Source: Nostoc commune NIES-4072
Lineage (GTDB): Bacteria > Cyanobacteriota > Cyanobacteriia > Cyanobacteriales > Nostocaceae
Length of the DNA: 64,000 nucleotides
Assembly (NCBI RefSeq): GCF_003113895.1
Contig: NZ_BDUD01000002.1
Span: forward strand, 186,001 to 250,000
Direction of reading: 5' to 3'
The notes beneath the pieces are model-generated. The model searched no databases and was not told where the DNA came from. It saw nothing but the letters and a program-made list of their open reading frames with translations. Position 1 is the stretch's first letter, and every line of letters starts with the position of its first letter. The position numbers and the translations under genes were made by a program. Below are positions 8,668-18,480 of this stretch, piece after piece.

Positions 8668-11600
8668 ATGGTCAGCCTTATAGCCACACAAGGAACTCTA
8701 TTTGACCTAGAAACAGTTCTGGACTACGGACAATCAATCCTCAATGTTGCTCAAGAACTCACCAAATCACTGATTGAGAAACGAACTATCGGGACTAAAA
8801 CAATTCAGTCCCAGATGAATCGCCACTTTCACGGCACGGCAGCAGAGGGCGCATGGCAGTGGAAAGATGCTTACGAGGCAGTGGAAGTGGCGCAAATATT
8901 ATATCTGCGTCAAAAAGGTTACAAGCTTTTATTAGAGTCGCCGCTAACAGTATTATTGGAATTGGAGAAGTTAGTAGCCCTCTGCCCGACGCATACTCGC
9001 CGTAGTGAAGAGTCAGTACAGCTTCAGCAATTCTCGACACCGTTACCATTGGCTTATCTGGTAGCCAAAGCAGCATTTATAAAGGCTGATGATTTGATTC
9101 TGGAGCCAAGTGCCGGAACTGGTTTATTAGCACAAATGGCTAAACTGCACAGTGCAAGTCTGATGCTCAACGAGCTTGCACCCGATAGATCGAAGATTCT
9201 GCGTCGGTTGTTTCCAGGTACACCGCTATTCTCAGTAAACGCGGAACAGATCAACGACTATCTGGTTGGCAAGACTCAGCCCTCAGTTGTGCTGATGAAT
9301 CCACCGTTTTCGTCGTCCCCCAAAATCAACAGTCGCAATCCCGACGCGACAAAGAGGCATATCAACTCAGCACTACAAAGGCTAGCTGACGGCGGACGAC
9401 TGGTAACAATTACTGCTAACTGGTTTTCTCCCAATAATCCCACTTGGCGCGAGACTTTTGTTAAGTGGCACTCGGAAGCACGAGTTTTAATGTCGGTCGG
9501 GGTTAACGGCAAGGTGTACTCAAAACATGGTACACAAATCGACACCAGAATCACAGTAATTGACAAGGTTCCGGCTGACTCCAGCGAAATTCCTTGCATT
9601 ACTGAAACTTTGGATCTGCCTGAAATACTGGCACTGATTCAGCAATTACCTGGGCGTTCGTCTTTGACGTTGCCGCAGGCATCGCAATGGAATGCTGCAA
9701 CTATTAAGGCTGCTGTCGTTCCAGCGAAGGTTGTTAAACTGCCAACGAAGCGTACAGCGATCGCTAAACCAGAATCCTCCGCAGAAATTTCAGATGTGGT
9801 TGTTCTGGAGTATGAGGTTATCGAGTGGACGGCTAGTGAGGGTTTGAAAGATACCCTATACGAAACCTATCGCCCACAGCGAATCCGAATTAAGGACGCT
9901 TTACCTCATCCCTCGCTGCTTTGCGAAAGTGCAGCCCTAGCACTTGTCTCGCCACCAGCACCAACTTATAAACCGCATCTTCCTAGCAACATTATCACAC
10001 AAGGCTTGTTGTCAGAGGCACAGCTTGAAAGCGTTATTTACGCAGGTCAGGCGCACTGTGAATTTCTGTCTGGGTCTTATATTGTGGATGATTCTTGGGA
10101 TAATGTGACTGTAGCGGCAACTGGCGAAGAAAATGCCGTAAAATTTCGGCGTGGCTGGTTTCTTGGCGATGGGACGGGTGCCGGTAAGGGTAGGCAATGT
10201 GCAGGAATTATCCTCGATAACTGGTGTCAGAAACGAAGACAAGCAATCTGGGTATCAAAGAGTTCTGCCCTAATTGAGGATGCTCGTAGAGACTGGTGTG
10301 CGCTTGGAGGTAGTGAAAAAGACATTATCGACCTCTCAAATATCAAACTTGGCGACCCGATTCCTTTCACCCAAGGTATTCTGTTCTGCACCTACTCAAC
10401 TCTACGTTCTCAAAAGAATGGCAAAAGTCGGCTTAAGCAAATCGTTGAATGGGCAGGTAAGGACTTTGAGGGTGTCATTTCATTTGACGAATGCCACAGT
10501 ATGGGAAATGCTATGGCGCAAGAGGGAACGCTGGGTATGGTTGCAGCTTCTCAGCAGGGTATTGTTGGGCTTCGACTGCAAAATGCACTTGCCAAAGCCA
10601 GGGTTATATACGTGTCCGCAACTGGCGCGACAAAGGTTTCTAATCTCTCCTACGCGAACAGGTTAGGATTGTGGCAGACTGGCGACTTCCCATTCACAAA
10701 CCGTGAGGATTTTGTGGAGTCTATCTCTGTTGGTGGCATTGCGGCGATGGAGGTGGTGGCTAGGGATTTGAAGGCACTCGGTTTGTATTTGGCGCGATCG
10801 CTCTCTTTTGATGGTGTTGAATACGATACTCTTGAAATCGAGTTAACTAAAACTCAAGAAAGGATTTACAACAGCTACGCCGACGCTTTTCAAATTATCC
10901 ACAATAACCTTTATAAAGCATTAGAAGCGTGTAACATTACTGGCGCGAAAACATATAACCGTGCTGCAAAGATGTCCGCCATGTCTCAGTTCGAGAGCCA
11001 CAAACAAAGGTTCTTTAACCATCTTCTCACAGGAATGAAATGTCCCATGTTGATCAAAGCGATTGAACAGGATATTGCTCTGGGGCTAGCTGTTGTCATT
11101 CAAATCGTTTCAACTAACGAAGAGTTATTGAAACGACGACTTGATGAAGTTCCGGCTTCGGAATGGAAGGATCTCAATCTTGACTTGACCCCACGAGAAT
11201 ATGTGATGGACTACTTGATGAGTGCTTTCCCTGTTCATCTTCATTGCATTCATTCAGGTGTTGATGGAGAAGAAAAATCCGAGCCAGTCTTTGACGCTGA
11301 TGGCTCTCCGGTTATTTCTATTGAAGCTGTAGCCTTGAGAGATGGCTTAGTAGACAAACTCGCCAGCCTTGATCCAATCCCTGGTGCATTAGAACAATTG
11401 CTGTGGCACTTCGGTAATAAGCAAGTGGCTGAAGTTACAGGTCGTAGCAAGCGAGTTTTGAAAGATGATTCAGGGCGTTTGTTCGTTGATTCACGGGGTA
11501 GTGGGGCAAATATTGCTGAAACTGCTGCGTTTATGCAGGGTGACAAACAAATCCTCATCTTCAGTGACGCTGGTGGCACAGGCAGAAGTTATCATGCTGA

Positions 11601-13121
11601 TCTCAACGCTGTTAATCGTCGGCTCAGATCGCACTATCTGCTTGAAGCTGGCTGGAGAGCAGACAACGCCATTCAAGGGCTTGGACGATCGCACAGAACC
11701 AACCAAGCATCTGCGCCCGTGTTCAGACCAGTCACGACGAACGTTATAGGTGAACGCCGATTCATCAGCACTATTGCTCGACGGCTGGATAGCTTGGGCG
11801 CTCTTACTCGTGGTCAACGGCAGACGGGTGGCAATGGGATCTTTGAAGCTAAAGATAACCTTGAATCGAACTATGCAGAGTACGCACTATACGAGTTGTT
11901 TAAGCAGATTTTCCAAGGTCGATTTTATGAAGTGCCTTTAGGAAAGTTCGAGCAAATGACGGGACTGAGTTTAACCTCTCATGAAGGCGGGATGAAAATC
12001 GACTTGCCCCCATTGCGGCAATTCCTCAACCGACTACGGGAGCAACGCGATTTTGTGAGGTGCTAAAATCTGGGACGTATATAGCTTGTTTCAGGATGCG
12101 ATCGCAACTAAAAAACCAGATTTTGTTGAGAATATAGGGGTGTAATTGAGAACTAAACCCCGATCTCACTTTTTCGCGTTGCTCCCACCGACTACTGGCT
12201 TTACGCATCAATATGCAAAACGTCATTTTCGAGAGGTTTGAACTACTCTTGAGCCAGCAGGTTGAAGCAGCGATCGCGGCTGGTGTCTATGAGATGGGTG
12301 TGGAAACTTTACGGGCTGAACGGTTTACTGTTGAGAGCCAGGAAGCTGTGTACACTCACCCTGCCACAGGTAGCGTCACCAATTACTTGAAAGTACAACG
12401 CACCCAGAAGAACAACATTAAAACTGCTGACGAGATGTTAGAGTTCGCCACTCAATATCAAGGAAGGCTCATGATCAACTCCAAGTCTGGTAATGCTGCT
12501 GTATCAATTCCGACGCATAGTATCTACGACGCTGATGGTGGAGTTGTACCAAGAGTTCTGTTGGTTCGCCCACAGAAAGAAACTCGCGTACCAGTCCAAG
12601 ACTTGGAATCTTCCACTTGGCGGCAGGTTTCGGCTGACACCTTTGCTGCTGCTTGGTCTACTGAAGTAGACGCATTGCCCAAGTTCACAACCGATTATCT
12701 GCACTTAGTCACCGGTATTTTGTTGCCCATTTGGAAAATCTTGCCGCAGCAGAATAGTCGAGTATTCCGACTACAAACCAGCGATGGACAAAAGATTCTC
12801 GGTCGGGTGGTGAATGCTCACGACATTCAAACCGTGCGCGAACAACTTGGACTAAGGAACCAAGTGCTTTCTCCAGAAGAACTTGTCTCACTGGTACTCA
12901 ACGAGAGATATACACAGCAGTTGCCAGGTGGTGCAACCTTGCGACGTTCTTTCGTTGCTAATGAAGCTCGCATAGAACTGGTTAATACTATCTCACTGGC
13001 AGAGCGACTCTTAGCTGTGGGTTGCTTCACCGAGATCATCAACTGGCAAAAGCGGGTATTCATTCCAGTTTCAGACAAAGCACCAGCTATTCTAGCGGCT
13101 GTGATTGAAATCTTGGGATAA
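8668..13121 (+). pseudogene. Methyltransferase plus Strawberry-notch-type helicase, split by a MITE (copy A)
   Basis: Two open frames (8668-12066 and 12213-13121) are one gene interrupted by an insertion at 12038-12186. Removing 158 bp restores a 1431-residue protein. Residues 146-152 (EPSAGTG) and 211-214 (NPPF) are motif I and the catalytic motif of an N6-adenine-type methyltransferase. Residues 500-508 (GDGTGAGKG) are a Walker A and 607-610 (DECH) a Walker B of an SF2 ATPase of the Strawberry-notch (SBNO) family; GLGRSHRTNQ further on fits its C-terminal helicase lobe. Such proteins occur in phages and plasmids, with a proposed role in DNA modification, anti-restriction or remodelling. As the sequence stands, the first frame ends with the wrong tail (REQRDFVRC) after about 1124 native residues, so ATPase activity might survive but the C-terminal 300 residues are separate. 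Confidence 0.85.
12038..12186. mobile_element. 149-bp MITE with 9-bp target duplication
   Basis: The element starts GGGAGCAACGCGATTTTGTG and ends with the near-complement (CACTTTTTCGCGTTGCTCCC). It is flanked by the direct repeat ACCGACTAC at 12029-12037 and 12187-12195. Deleting the element and one repeat gives codons for FLNRLLALRINMQN, which matches FLNRLLALRIGMQN in the second helicase copy at about 24570-24606. It has no coding capacity. The arms match those of the element at 35699-35901, in the opposite orientation. Confidence 0.95.
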
Positions 13122-13132
13122 CTCTCAACCTC

Positions 13133-13166
13133 AAAGACCCAGACATTTAATCTGGGTCTTTTTTTA
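13133..13166 (+). terminator. Rho-independent terminator after helicase copy A
   Basis: An 11-bp perfect stem (AAAGACCCAGA / TCTGGGTCTTT) with a 7-base loop is followed by a T tract. It sits 12 bp after the helicase stop. Confidence 0.9.
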
Positions 13167-13292
13167 CTCTCACAAAAATTAATAAGCTAATCGGTATTGA
13201 AGCTGAAATCCAGGCATAACACTAAGGGAAGTGCAATCTACCATGCAAACGCTCCGCGAGAAATTAATGAAATTCTTGTGGAGAAAGCAATC

Positions 13293-14099
13293 ATGGCTAA
13301 GAAAGGCTTCACACCCGCCCAAGCCGTTGAGTTGTACATCGGCAACTATCGGTTTGATGCTATTAGGATTGTTGAAACGAAAGAGTACCGGATGTCTCAA
13401 AATCACATACTTGAGACAATAAGTATAAATAAGAACTGGCTGACCAGGTTACAGTTTAGCCGACGCCGTGTCTACAAAACCCTTATAGAGCAAGGGTTAA
13501 ATCAGGTTACACTTTCTGCGGAATATACGGTTAAAACAACAGTAACACGTGCTATAACGTGGTCACTAAGAGATGCCAGAATAATTTGGCGTTACTTTGA
13601 CACAAAAGGAAATGCACAAGCTCGGAGGTTAATTGATGCCTTATCTGAAGATTCACTCATCAGCAGATTCGGTCAAGTCTGGGGTGAACGACGTACAGTC
13701 GAACAGCGACGCATCGATGATTGCCGCATCCTTGATACCCCGCGTCCTTGGACAAAACTTTTTGAAACTGAGTTTGAGGAGAATCTAGCACGGATAAGCA
13801 AGCCGCATAAAAAGCATATACAAAATGGCAAATACTATTGGGAGTTTGTCTACAACTGGATGACTCCAGAAGAAAAAGCCAAGCTCGATATCGTTAATCC
13901 AATTTTGCCTAACGGGAGAAGGAAGTACAAAATACATCAAATGCTGTCGAAAGAAACAAAGGAGAGATTATCTCCCCATGTGATATCAGTTCTGGTTCTG
14001 ATGAAGTCGGCTAACTCGGTGGCAGAACTGAGGCGGCTGGTGCAGCGGCAGTACGGAATAGATCAGCCTAATCTGTTTGATGGTTGGGACATGAAGTAG
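13293..14099 (+). CDS. Conserved plasmid protein of 268 residues, copy A
   Basis: The protein starts MAKKGFTPAQAVELYIGNYR at an ATG preceded by GGAGA; the frame is open to 13197 but the paralog at 32642 starts at the same MAKK and has the same length of 268. The two share nearly all of the C-terminal half (FETEFEENLARISK, WMTPEEKAKLDIVNP, SVAELRRLVQRQYG, DQPNLFD). The N-terminal part (EYRMSQNHILETISINKNWL) could be a helix-turn-helix-like segment. Residues about 60-100 differ most between copies, which would fit a specificity region. The family is not recognised. It follows the helicase terminator and converges on parB. Confidence 0.75.
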   Translation: MAKKGFTPAQAVELYIGNYRFDAIRIVETKEYRMSQNHILETISINKNWLTRLQFSRRRVYKTLIEQGLNQVTLSAEYTVKTTVTRAITWSLRDARIIWRYFDTKGNAQARRLIDALSEDSLISRFGQVWGERRTVEQRRIDDCRILDTPRPWTKLFETEFEENLARISKPHKKHIQNGKYYWEFVYNWMTPEEKAKLDIVNPILPNGRRKYKIHQMLSKETKERLSPHVISVLVLMKSANSVAELRRLVQRQYGIDQPNLFDGWDMK

Positions 14100-14110
14100 T
14101 TAGTGTGAAT

Positions 14111-14140
14111 TTGCGGTAAGCTGACAATACCTTACCGCAA
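14111..14140. terminator. Hairpin between convergent genes
   Basis: TTGCGGTAAG and CTTACCGCAA form a 10-bp perfect stem with a 10-base loop, 11 bp after the stop of the 268-residue gene. No T tract follows, so this may be a weak terminator or a transcript-end stabiliser. Confidence 0.45.
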
Positions 14141-14291
14141 CCAAGTTGCATAATGATGTGATTGAAGCATCTGTATCCGGCTATGTTCAGAAGACATCTA
14201 TGTTAATAGTGGGTTTGTCACAGTGCGTTGCAATTGCTCGATACTGCCTGAGTTTATTGCTCTTGTCTTACTACTAAGTCCACTTCTGTTT

Positions 14292-15278
14292 TCAATTTTT
14301 GACAATCGTTTCAAGCTGACTAAGCAGATTCTCTAGCTGTTGAGTTTTTTTCGGATCACTCCAAAGCATCTTGTTTTTCTTTGCCACCTCAATCGTGTTA
14401 ATTAAGCGTTGTTTCAGGCTTACAGGTTCGGACTCGGACAGTGCTTTTTTACTACCATTCAATGCTTTAACTCGTTGCTTGATTTCAGAAAGGCTAAGGG
14501 AATTATTGATAGCTTCTTCTAAAACTTTTTGCCTGCTATCTTTGTCTTTGACACTAGCAATCAAAATTCCTTTAGTGTAATGAATTTTACCTTGACGAAT
14601 AGCATTCAATATCTCTACTGGTTTTTTAAATAAGGGAAGTCTAGTTGCAACGAATGATTGCCAAGTAATTCGCCCGAATGAATTAAATACCTGTTGAACA
14701 AGTTCAGCTTCTTGACTAACCAAAACGTTTTGGTTAACAGTATTTTTTGTGGCGTTGTTCATTCGATAAAGAAAACTAACAACTTGCTCAGTTTCGTAGC
14801 CCAGTTGAATTTCAAGCACTCGCAAAGTGTTGTCTAATTCCTCTAAAGCACTAAAGTCACGGCGATTTGTATTTTCTGATATCGCAGCATAAAAAGCGGT
14901 TCGATCATCCCAATCAAAAACCTTGACTGGTATATCTTCCAATTTTAGTATCTCTGCTGCTTTTAATCGCCGAAGTCCTGCAACCAACTCATATTTTTCA
15001 GATTGAGTGGGATGGGGACGTACCCACAGAGGAGAACGAATTCCATTGGGTTGAATATCATTTAGCGCCCATTCTTGTAGCTCTTCTAAATCATAGTAAT
15101 GTCGAACTGGCTTGCCATCTGGAATAAATGTGAATGTACAAACAATTGCGTTGTGCGGAATGATTTGTTCTTGAGCTACTGACGCTATTTGTACAATTTC
15201 CTGAGTAGTGGCTTGTCCAAAGACAAAGTTCAGTTCTTCATTGTTAGCAATATTATCCTTGAGTTTTCGTCGAGTCAT
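14292..15278 (-). CDS. parB: ParB-family partition protein
   Basis: At 328 residues this has the size of plasmid ParB proteins. Residues about 40-135 form the ParB/Srx-type N-terminal domain, with SPLWVRPHPTQSEKYELVAG and GLRRLKAAEIL, where family members have the GERR-type CTP-binding motif; a helix-turn-helix region follows (about 165-250). It would bind a parS-like site and stimulate the ParA ATPase. The start overlaps the parA stop (ATGA), so the two genes are co-translated. The gene itself contains one copy of the palindrome TAACCAAAACGTTTTGGTTA (14717-14736), in the part encoding NQNVLVS. Confidence 0.88.
   Translation of the reverse strand: MTRRKLKDNIANNEELNFVFGQATTQEIVQIASVAQEQIIPHNAIVCTFTFIPDGKPVRHYYDLEELQEWALNDIQPNGIRSPLWVRPHPTQSEKYELVAGLRRLKAAEILKLEDIPVKVFDWDDRTAFYAAISENTNRRDFSALEELDNTLRVLEIQLGYETEQVVSFLYRMNNATKNTVNQNVLVSQEAELVQQVFNSFGRITWQSFVATRLPLFKKPVEILNAIRQGKIHYTKGILIASVKDKDSRQKVLEEAINNSLSLSEIKQRVKALNGSKKALSESEPVSLKQRLINTIEVAKKNKMLWSDPKKTQQLENLLSQLETIVKN
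14717..14736. promoter_or_regulatory. Candidate parS / ParB-binding palindrome inside parB
   Basis: TAACCAAAACGTTTTGGTTA is a perfect 20-bp palindrome, identical to the core of the one upstream of parA at 16144-16165. Two identical 20-mers at one par locus are very unlikely by chance. The sequence differs from the Spo0J-type parS. Confidence 0.75.
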
Positions 15279-15964
15279 GATTCTGATTCAAATAACTTCA
15301 AAGCTTCTGTTAGGATTTTGACGTAAGCACTTGCCGCCGCTTTAGGAGCTTCTCCCTTCATACGAAATACTGTACTACCTTGTCCAGGTGCATCCTTGAT
15401 ACACTGACGGTCAGGAAGGGTAGTATTAAGCAAAGGTATAATACCGCTTTGCAAAGCTTCTCTAGCTTCTCGTAATAAAATAGTGTTGTCTTTTACTGCA
15501 TTTAGATAAAGCGCTGCTATCGGCAGCCCTCCTCGAATTTCCTTTGCTTGACGTACAAATTGTACAATTTTACCTGTACTTGCTAAATCGATCATGGAGT
15601 CCCTGCAAGGAATAAGTACTAAATTAGAACGGATCAAAATTGCTTTTGTCACCTCACTTGCATTTCCTGGTCCATCAACAATTACAACATCATAAGACTC
15701 TGCTAACTTTGGAAGTTCGTCAAATAAAACCTCTGGATCACCAATGACCTTACAAGGCAAGTTCAAATCCTTCAACCAACTTGATGAGCTTTCCTGCCCA
15801 TCTGCATCAACTAAGATAGTGGAATGCCCCATCTGGGTAAACCAATCAACAGCATGAACTGCTCCTGTTGATTTCCCTGCTCCACCTTTCTGGTTAGCAA
15901 ATGCCAAAATTTTAGGAAGCTTTTCAGATTTGGTCGTAGTTTTCGCCGGCTTGGATTTTACCAT
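15275..15964 (-). CDS. parA: ParA-family partition ATPase
   Basis: The 229-residue protein from the ATG at 15964 (a GTG at 15979 is an alternative) has the deviant Walker A KGGAGKS at residues 26-32, the A' region ILVDADGQ and the Walker B region DVVIVDGPG. It lacks an N-terminal helix-turn-helix, so it is the short, type Ib-like form, in which ParB usually does the repression. It would pattern plasmid copies on the nucleoid. parB follows with a 4-bp overlap, and a palindrome lies about 180 bp upstream. Confidence 0.9.
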   Translation of the reverse strand: MVKSKPAKTTTKSEKLPKILAFANQKGGAGKSTGAVHAVDWFTQMGHSTILVDADGQESSSSWLKDLNLPCKVIGDPEVLFDELPKLAESYDVVIVDGPGNASEVTKAILIRSNLVLIPCRDSMIDLASTGKIVQFVRQAKEIRGGLPIAALYLNAVKDNTILLREAREALQSGIIPLLNTTLPDRQCIKDAPGQGSTVFRMKGEAPKAAASAYVKILTEALKLFESES

Positions 15965-16143
15965 AGGAGCAATTCTCACTTTGCAACAATTGTATTAGTC
16001 TTCATAGAATTATCATTTCTAAGATAATTTTCAAGTATTCTTTTAGAACAGATTCAGCAGAGTATCTATTATCAAAAAAGTCAATTAACCCAAATATATG
16101 GCTTGATGTTATCACTGATTCAAAATAAAGAATAAAAATAAAG

Positions 16144-16165
16144 TTAACCAAAACGTTTTGGTTAA
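16144..16165. promoter_or_regulatory. Candidate parS / operator palindrome upstream of parA
   Basis: A perfect 22-bp palindrome whose 20-bp core is TAACCAAAACGTTTTGGTTA. It lies between divergent parA and the gene at 16205, where it could act as centromere, as operator of both genes, or both. Confidence 0.75.
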
Positions 16166-16204
16166 ATAAAACGAATATAAGTAACCCCCCTGACAGAAAG
16201 ACTA

Positions 16205-16738
16205 ATGAAATCTACCGAGCGTCCATCTAAAACACCAGAGAAACAAGAGCCAAAGCTCAACGGTCAAATTTCCAAATTTAGCCCTACCCCGGCTGATGAC
16301 AATTTGCCGAAAGAACTCACAACTGACCAACAGCCTGTCCATGCCCCTGTTAAGGAAAACCCCCTAGAGCCGCCAAAAGTTGAGCCGCAGGTGACTGGCA
16401 AGCGCAACAAGAAAAAAATAGATTCACCACCAGCAGCCAAACCTCATATACCCTTCCAAGACCGATCCGAAGAACCAGAATTACCGCCATCACCCTGTCA
16501 GCACATGCAATTCCTGGATTGCAACTTGGAGGTAGGACGTGTGATATTCGAGTGCTATCACTGCCAGCAGGGGATAATCAGCGAGTACACCGGGAAACCC
16601 GTAGTGGGCGAGTACAAAGGACGACCTTCAGTGATTTTCACAAAGGTAAAATGCCCTAACTGTGAGCAAACAGCGATTAGGCTGCAAGCAAGGGAAGTGC
16701 TTTCGATTACGGCGATACCTTCCCCTTGGCAGCAATGA
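16205..16738 (+). CDS. Hypothetical protein with C-terminal zinc ribbon
   Basis: The protein has 177 residues. The first 95 are low-complexity, rich in proline, lysine and glutamate, and look disordered. The C-terminal 80 contain CYHC and CPNC spaced by about 35 residues, a zinc-ribbon signature, preceded by another cysteine pair (CQHMQFLDC). It is divergent from parA across the palindrome at 16144, which may co-regulate them. I do not recognise the family. A link to partition is possible from position only. Confidence 0.6.
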   Translation: MKSTERPSKTPEKQEPKLNGQISKFSPTPADDNLPKELTTDQQPVHAPVKENPLEPPKVEPQVTGKRNKKKIDSPPAAKPHIPFQDRSEEPELPPSPCQHMQFLDCNLEVGRVIFECYHCQQGIISEYTGKPVVGEYKGRPSVIFTKVKCPNCEQTAIRLQAREVLSITAIPSPWQQ

Positions 16739-16789
16739 TGGCACACAACCTCTTGAAGAATGATTGGTAAGAGATATTAACGATTGATA

Positions 16790-17305
16790 ATGCAAAAGCT
16801 GAGATTTTTACCCTCAATAATAACTGCACTAACGGCACTGACACTAACTAGTTGCAGCACTACTACTGTTGAACAGTATGAAGCTACAGCACTCACGAGT
16901 TACACCTGGCAAGTAAAGTATGCGAATAATCTAACTAGTCAACCACAGCCACGCATTGAAACCTTTGCTAACACTTCAATGTTGAATCGGAATGGATTGA
17001 AACCGCCAGGAGCAGTTGTTGGCCCAGATGACCGGGGGCTATGGTGGCCTACTTTGCCGGTGCGACCAAGTGTTGATGAAGTTGAACAACACAAAAGACC
17101 TCAAGAAGAGGCAGGAAAACCTGAATTGGTGAAAGACGTAAAGTACAAACTGACCTACGGAGTGGGTAATACTCAGCAGACGCTACCTACTAATTATGAT
17201 GTTTATCGGCAAGTAGCAAAAGCTTACCCCCAAAAAACTCCTTTGGAATTGACTTTGGGTGTGAATGGTAATTCAGTAGAGAAAGCTGAACCTGTAAGCA
17301 AGTAA
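16790..17305 (+). CDS. Hypothetical lipoprotein
   Basis: The 171-residue protein starts MQKLRFLPS (an in-frame TTG two codons earlier is less likely) and has a lipoprotein signal peptide with lipobox LTSC at about residues 19-22. The mature part is hydrophilic, with a conserved-looking GPDDRGLWWPTLPVRPS stretch. Lipoproteins in conjugative plasmids may be VirB7-like, but this one is long for that and far from the secretion cluster. The function is unknown. Confidence 0.6.
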   Translation: MQKLRFLPSIITALTALTLTSCSTTTVEQYEATALTSYTWQVKYANNLTSQPQPRIETFANTSMLNRNGLKPPGAVVGPDDRGLWWPTLPVRPSVDEVEQHKRPQEEAGKPELVKDVKYKLTYGVGNTQQTLPTNYDVYRQVAKAYPQKTPLELTLGVNGNSVEKAEPVSK

Positions 17306-17722
17306 TAACGCACTCGTTACATAGTCAGCAAGAAGTTAAAGATCAAAACTGAATTGCTTTTCAACAAAAAATTGATAGTAAAGTATAAATCAAAGAGTCA
17401 ACGATGATCTAAATTAATTTCTGCTGCATTGATAAAAAGATTTCAAAAAATCATGATGGGGGCTATATAGGGGCTATATATACCCCAACAATAGCTCAAG
17501 ACTTTGGTGATATTTTGACTCCTATATAGGGTGCATATAGGTGCTATATGGGGTATATTTGACTGATTCATATTTTGTACCCCACTTAGCCCCCAAGGGG
17601 TTATGATAAACTCTTGAGTCTGGATCAAGAAGGGGTAGTTATTTTATTTTTCTCTCCCCCACTCCCCAAAATTATCTGAACAGATAGCTTTCACTTTCTC
17701 AAAGTGTATTACCTTTGTCTTT
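17306..17722. other. Non-coding leader of the first actin-like locus
   Basis: No gene is visible in these 417 bp. The left part is A/T-rich. The middle holds the TATATAG/GGGG repeats annotated separately. From 17581 to 17600 the strand reads CCCCAC...CCCCCAAGGGG, with a small GC-rich hairpin potential. Confidence 0.5.
17457..17560. repeat. Iteron-like CTATATAGGGG cluster (candidate parC)
   Basis: The motif (C)TATATAGGGG or its variants recurs: GGGGCTATATAGGGGCTATA at 17459, an inverted TATATACCCC at 17479, CCTATATAGGGTGCATATAG at 17521 and GGTGCTATATGGGGTATAT at 17540. Actin-type partition loci carry such iterons just upstream of the motor gene as the ParR-binding centromere. This cluster is about 160 bp upstream of the actin-like start. 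Confidence 0.55.
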
Positions 17723-18480
17723 ATGTCAAACATTCACACGTTGCAAAAAATTTTTCCTGCGGGTTTCGATAACGGTTACGGAAGCCTCAAACTTTTAGTC
17801 GAAGGGTTTGAAGTAGTTCGTGTGCCGAGCTATATAACTAATGCCGAGATGGAAGATGTTCCAGGACGGGTAGTTTTTAACGGCACTGCTTACACAGTCG
17901 GAGCGCGGCTCGTTCTTGGTAGGAGCCTCTAGAAACTAGAGGGGTATAACTAAGGTACAAAACTAAAGTCACTTTAGTTTTTGTATAACTGTTCTTTTGA
18001 TGTGAGTGATACCAAGTAACCTAGAAAGGTAAAGTCTCACCCTTGAGGATACAAGTGACTCCCTATCTGCCCACAGTGAGTAGACTCGGAATTCTACAGG
18101 CTGAAGCTGGGAACAGGACGCAATCAGAGCCTAAGCAGGAATGGCACACTGGCGTTAACGGGGAAATGGCATGGGCAAACAAGTCCTAGAAAAGTGTCTC
18201 AGTGTAAGGCTGCAACCTGGACAAGAAATGCAGACCTCATCCTTTCACTCTCACAGCATTTTTCAACAATAGCTGTAATATCCGAGAGAAGGATAGACAA
18301 ACTGGACTGCCCTAAACCATCAAACAATCAAAAGAACGGAACGAGTAAAAACGATATAAAGGTCTAGGGAAAGGTCGAAAAACCCTAGTAGGTAAGACGA
18401 GGTACGGAACTCCTTTATATCGGGTAGGACAGAGCGTAACTGCTCTGAGGTATTCAGAAAACGCTTTCTTGGAGTAGAGC

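Noticed and set aside
12213..13121. A separate 302-residue gene
   Set aside because: It is the C-terminal part of the helicase cut off by the MITE; the uninterrupted text is present in copy B.
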